DNA from: Chryseobacterium sp. UBA6632
GTDB lineage: Bacteria > Bacteroidota > Bacteroidia > Flavobacteriales > Weeksellaceae
Assembly: GCA_002455915.1 (NCBI GenBank)
Contig: DKLU01000091.1
Location: forward strand, 1 to 17,582
Length of the DNA: 17,582 nt
Direction: 5' to 3'
Shown: positions 16,387 through 17,582 of the stretch, in pieces
Layout of the letters: every line of letters begins with the position of its first letter
How positions within the stretch are numbered: the first letter of the stretch is position 1
Position numbers and translations under genes: made by a program
The notes under the pieces: model-generated
The model's input: the letters and a program-made list of their open reading frames with translations, nothing else
Database searches by the model: none
Told to the model about the DNA's origin: nothing

Positions 16387-17582
16387 ATGAAAAAACAAAT
16401 TCTATTTTGCTTTAGTAGTTTACTAATGCTTTTACTAGCTTCTTGTTCTTCGGAAGAACTCAATAATGAAGTTACAGAAAATCTTAAAAAGTCTGGACGA
16501 TCGGTGACAGGAAAATCAGCAGGGGATGGTATCTATGATGTTTTAGGACATGGATATAATGCTGCTGGTGAATATGCAAATGCCAATGCAGCTGGATTTC
16601 AGGTTATTGACATTAATCGATTTAAAGTAGAGCAAAATGCAAGATTAATTTCTGAAAATACTTTTTCACAGCAATATACTGAAGAATATGGTGAAAATGC
16701 AGAAGCCTATTCCAAAATGGTTTCTACGAAGGTAGATGCTTCTGCAGGATTTAAATTATTCGGTCAGGCGATAAAGGTGGCTTTTAATTCGGGAGTTACA
16801 ACTAATAATAAATTTGACGGGAAGTATATTTATGGAAGTTATAATCTTGTGATTAAACAAAAAAGATTGAGATTCAACGCAACAAATGATATGCTAGGTG
16901 ATTACTTAACACCGGAATTTATTCAGGATTTACAAACTAAATCGCCTCAACAGATAGTACAAGATTATGGAACTCACGTCGCAATAGATATTTATACGGG
17001 AGCTAAAATGGATGTGATGTTCCAATCAGAAACTACAAATCAGGATCGAGATCGAGCAGCAAGAATAGGGGTGAAAGTAGGTGTAGGAAGTATTTTTGAT
17101 ATTGATGTGAATAATGATGTAAATACTACGGAATCAAATAAGAACTATTCTCGAAAACTTTCCTATAGAACTAGAGGTGGAGATCCAGCGAAAGGATTAC
17201 TAGGAGAACTGAATTTGGATCAAACAAATCCTAAGATTAATATTTCAAATTGGCAAAATAGCTCTACCGTGAACAATGCTGTTTTAGTAGACTTTTCCAA
17301 CAATGGATTGACGTTGATTTATAATTTGGTAAAAGATGCTGCGAAAAAAGCACAACTAAAAGCATATGTAGATCAATATCTTATTGATAATGAAGTTCAC
17401 ATGGATTACAAAACAGTTCCTATTTATAGGTATTATAATTCTTATGGAGATCATTATTATACTCAGTCTGCTTCAACTCCTTCAGGATATCATTCCGAGG
17501 GAATTGAATTTAATGCATTCGCATATAAAACACCAAGTTCTGTTCCTATTTATCAATATTATAATTCTTATGGAGATCATTA
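16387..17582 (+). CDS. MACPF-domain lipoprotein with C-terminal tandem repeats; 3' end cut by window
   Basis: The 398 visible codons encode a lipoprotein with a membrane attack complex/perforin domain. The signal peptide ends in the lipobox LASC, with Cys20 predicted to be lipidated and followed by SSEEL; acidic residues just after the Cys fit surface-exported Bacteroidota lipoproteins. The MACPF part (about 45-335) opens with YDVLGHGYNAAGEYAN, carries the family signature IVQDYGTH (YGTH at 194-197), and later YRTRGGDPAKG near 259-269. Regions near 115-140 and 225-255 are in the positions of the two membrane-inserting clusters. From residue 344 a 42-residue repeat begins (VPIYRYYNSYGDHYYT), and a second starts before the window ends; it resembles DUF5648 repeats. 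Related Bacteroides proteins (BSAPs) kill competitor strains through pore formation; this role is inferred by family, not shown. The true length is unknown because no stop codon is reached. Confidence 0.85.
   Translation, partial: MKKQILFCFSSLLMLLLASCSSEELNNEVTENLKKSGRSVTGKSAGDGIYDVLGHGYNAAGEYANANAAGFQVIDINRFKVEQNARLISENTFSQQYTEEYGENAEAYSKMVSTKVDASAGFKLFGQAIKVAFNSGVTTNNKFDGKYIYGSYNLVIKQKRLRFNATNDMLGDYLTPEFIQDLQTKSPQQIVQDYGTHVAIDIYTGAKMDVMFQSETTNQDRDRAARIGVKVGVGSIFDIDVNNDVNTTESNKNYSRKLSYRTRGGDPAKGLLGELNLDQTNPKINISNWQNSSTVNNAVLVDFSNNGLTLIYNLVKDAAKKAQLKAYVDQYLIDNEVHMDYKTVPIYRYYNSYGDHYYTQSASTPSGYHSEGIEFNAFAYKTPSSVPIYQYYNSYGDH
17416..17582 (+). repeat. Tandem 126-bp (42-codon) coding repeat, second copy incomplete
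   Basis: The first copy starts at 17416 and the second at 17542. The first 41 bases of each are identical at 38 positions; the only changes are AGG to CAA (Arg to Gln). Each unit starts VPIY followed by the core YYNSYGDH. The near-identity at DNA level points to recent duplication or gene conversion, so repeat number may vary between strains. The array continues beyond the window. Confidence 0.8.

Overview
The window looks like chromosome of a flavobacterium of the Chryseobacterium/Weeksellaceae type. The evidence is AT-rich DNA, starts without clear Shine-Dalgarno sequences, perfect Bacteroidota -7 boxes (TAnnTTTG) in front of most genes, type IX secretion C-terminal domains, and SPII lipoproteins with acidic residues after the cysteine. 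The genus assignment is inference; no 16S rRNA gene is present.

Layout. 18-377 (-) is a small acidic protein of unknown function. 681-10014 (-) is a tandem array of three large secreted paralogues (952, 966 and 1114 aa). Each has a signal peptide, an IgGFc-binding-protein-like N-terminal half, Ig/cadherin-like middle modules and a gliding-motility-associated type B T9SS C-terminal domain. Each has its own -7 box 19-24 nt before the start and its own hairpin terminator, so this is three monocistronic units and not an operon. Two of the terminators share almost the same stem. 10214-11038 (-) is tsf, set apart from rpsB. 11184-11897 (+) is a secreted basic protein of unknown function and 11960-12541 (+) is a bulb-type (mannose-binding-like) lectin lipoprotein. 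A bidirectional terminator then separates these from the minus-strand housekeeping genes accA (12594-13550) and gltX (13598-15103), followed upstream by a family 2-like glycosyltransferase (15161-16075). After a 311-nt intergenic region, a plus-strand gene starts at 16387 and runs off the window end. It encodes a lipoprotein with a MACPF (membrane attack complex/perforin) domain followed by tandem 42-residue repeats resembling DUF5648.

How the genes fit together. The housekeeping genes (tsf, accA, gltX) are conserved islands between accessory genes for the cell surface. The accessory set comprises three giant T9SS surface proteins, a lectin lipoprotein, a glycosyltransferase and a candidate pore-forming lipoprotein with a repeat tail. 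No PorP/SprF-type partner of the type B T9SS proteins lies in the window. The most interesting items are the MACPF-repeat lipoprotein, the paralogue array with duplicated regulatory ends, and the bulb-lectin lipoprotein. None of the functional links between these accessory genes is proven by the sequence.

No tRNA, rRNA, CRISPR array, insertion sequence or phage gene was seen.
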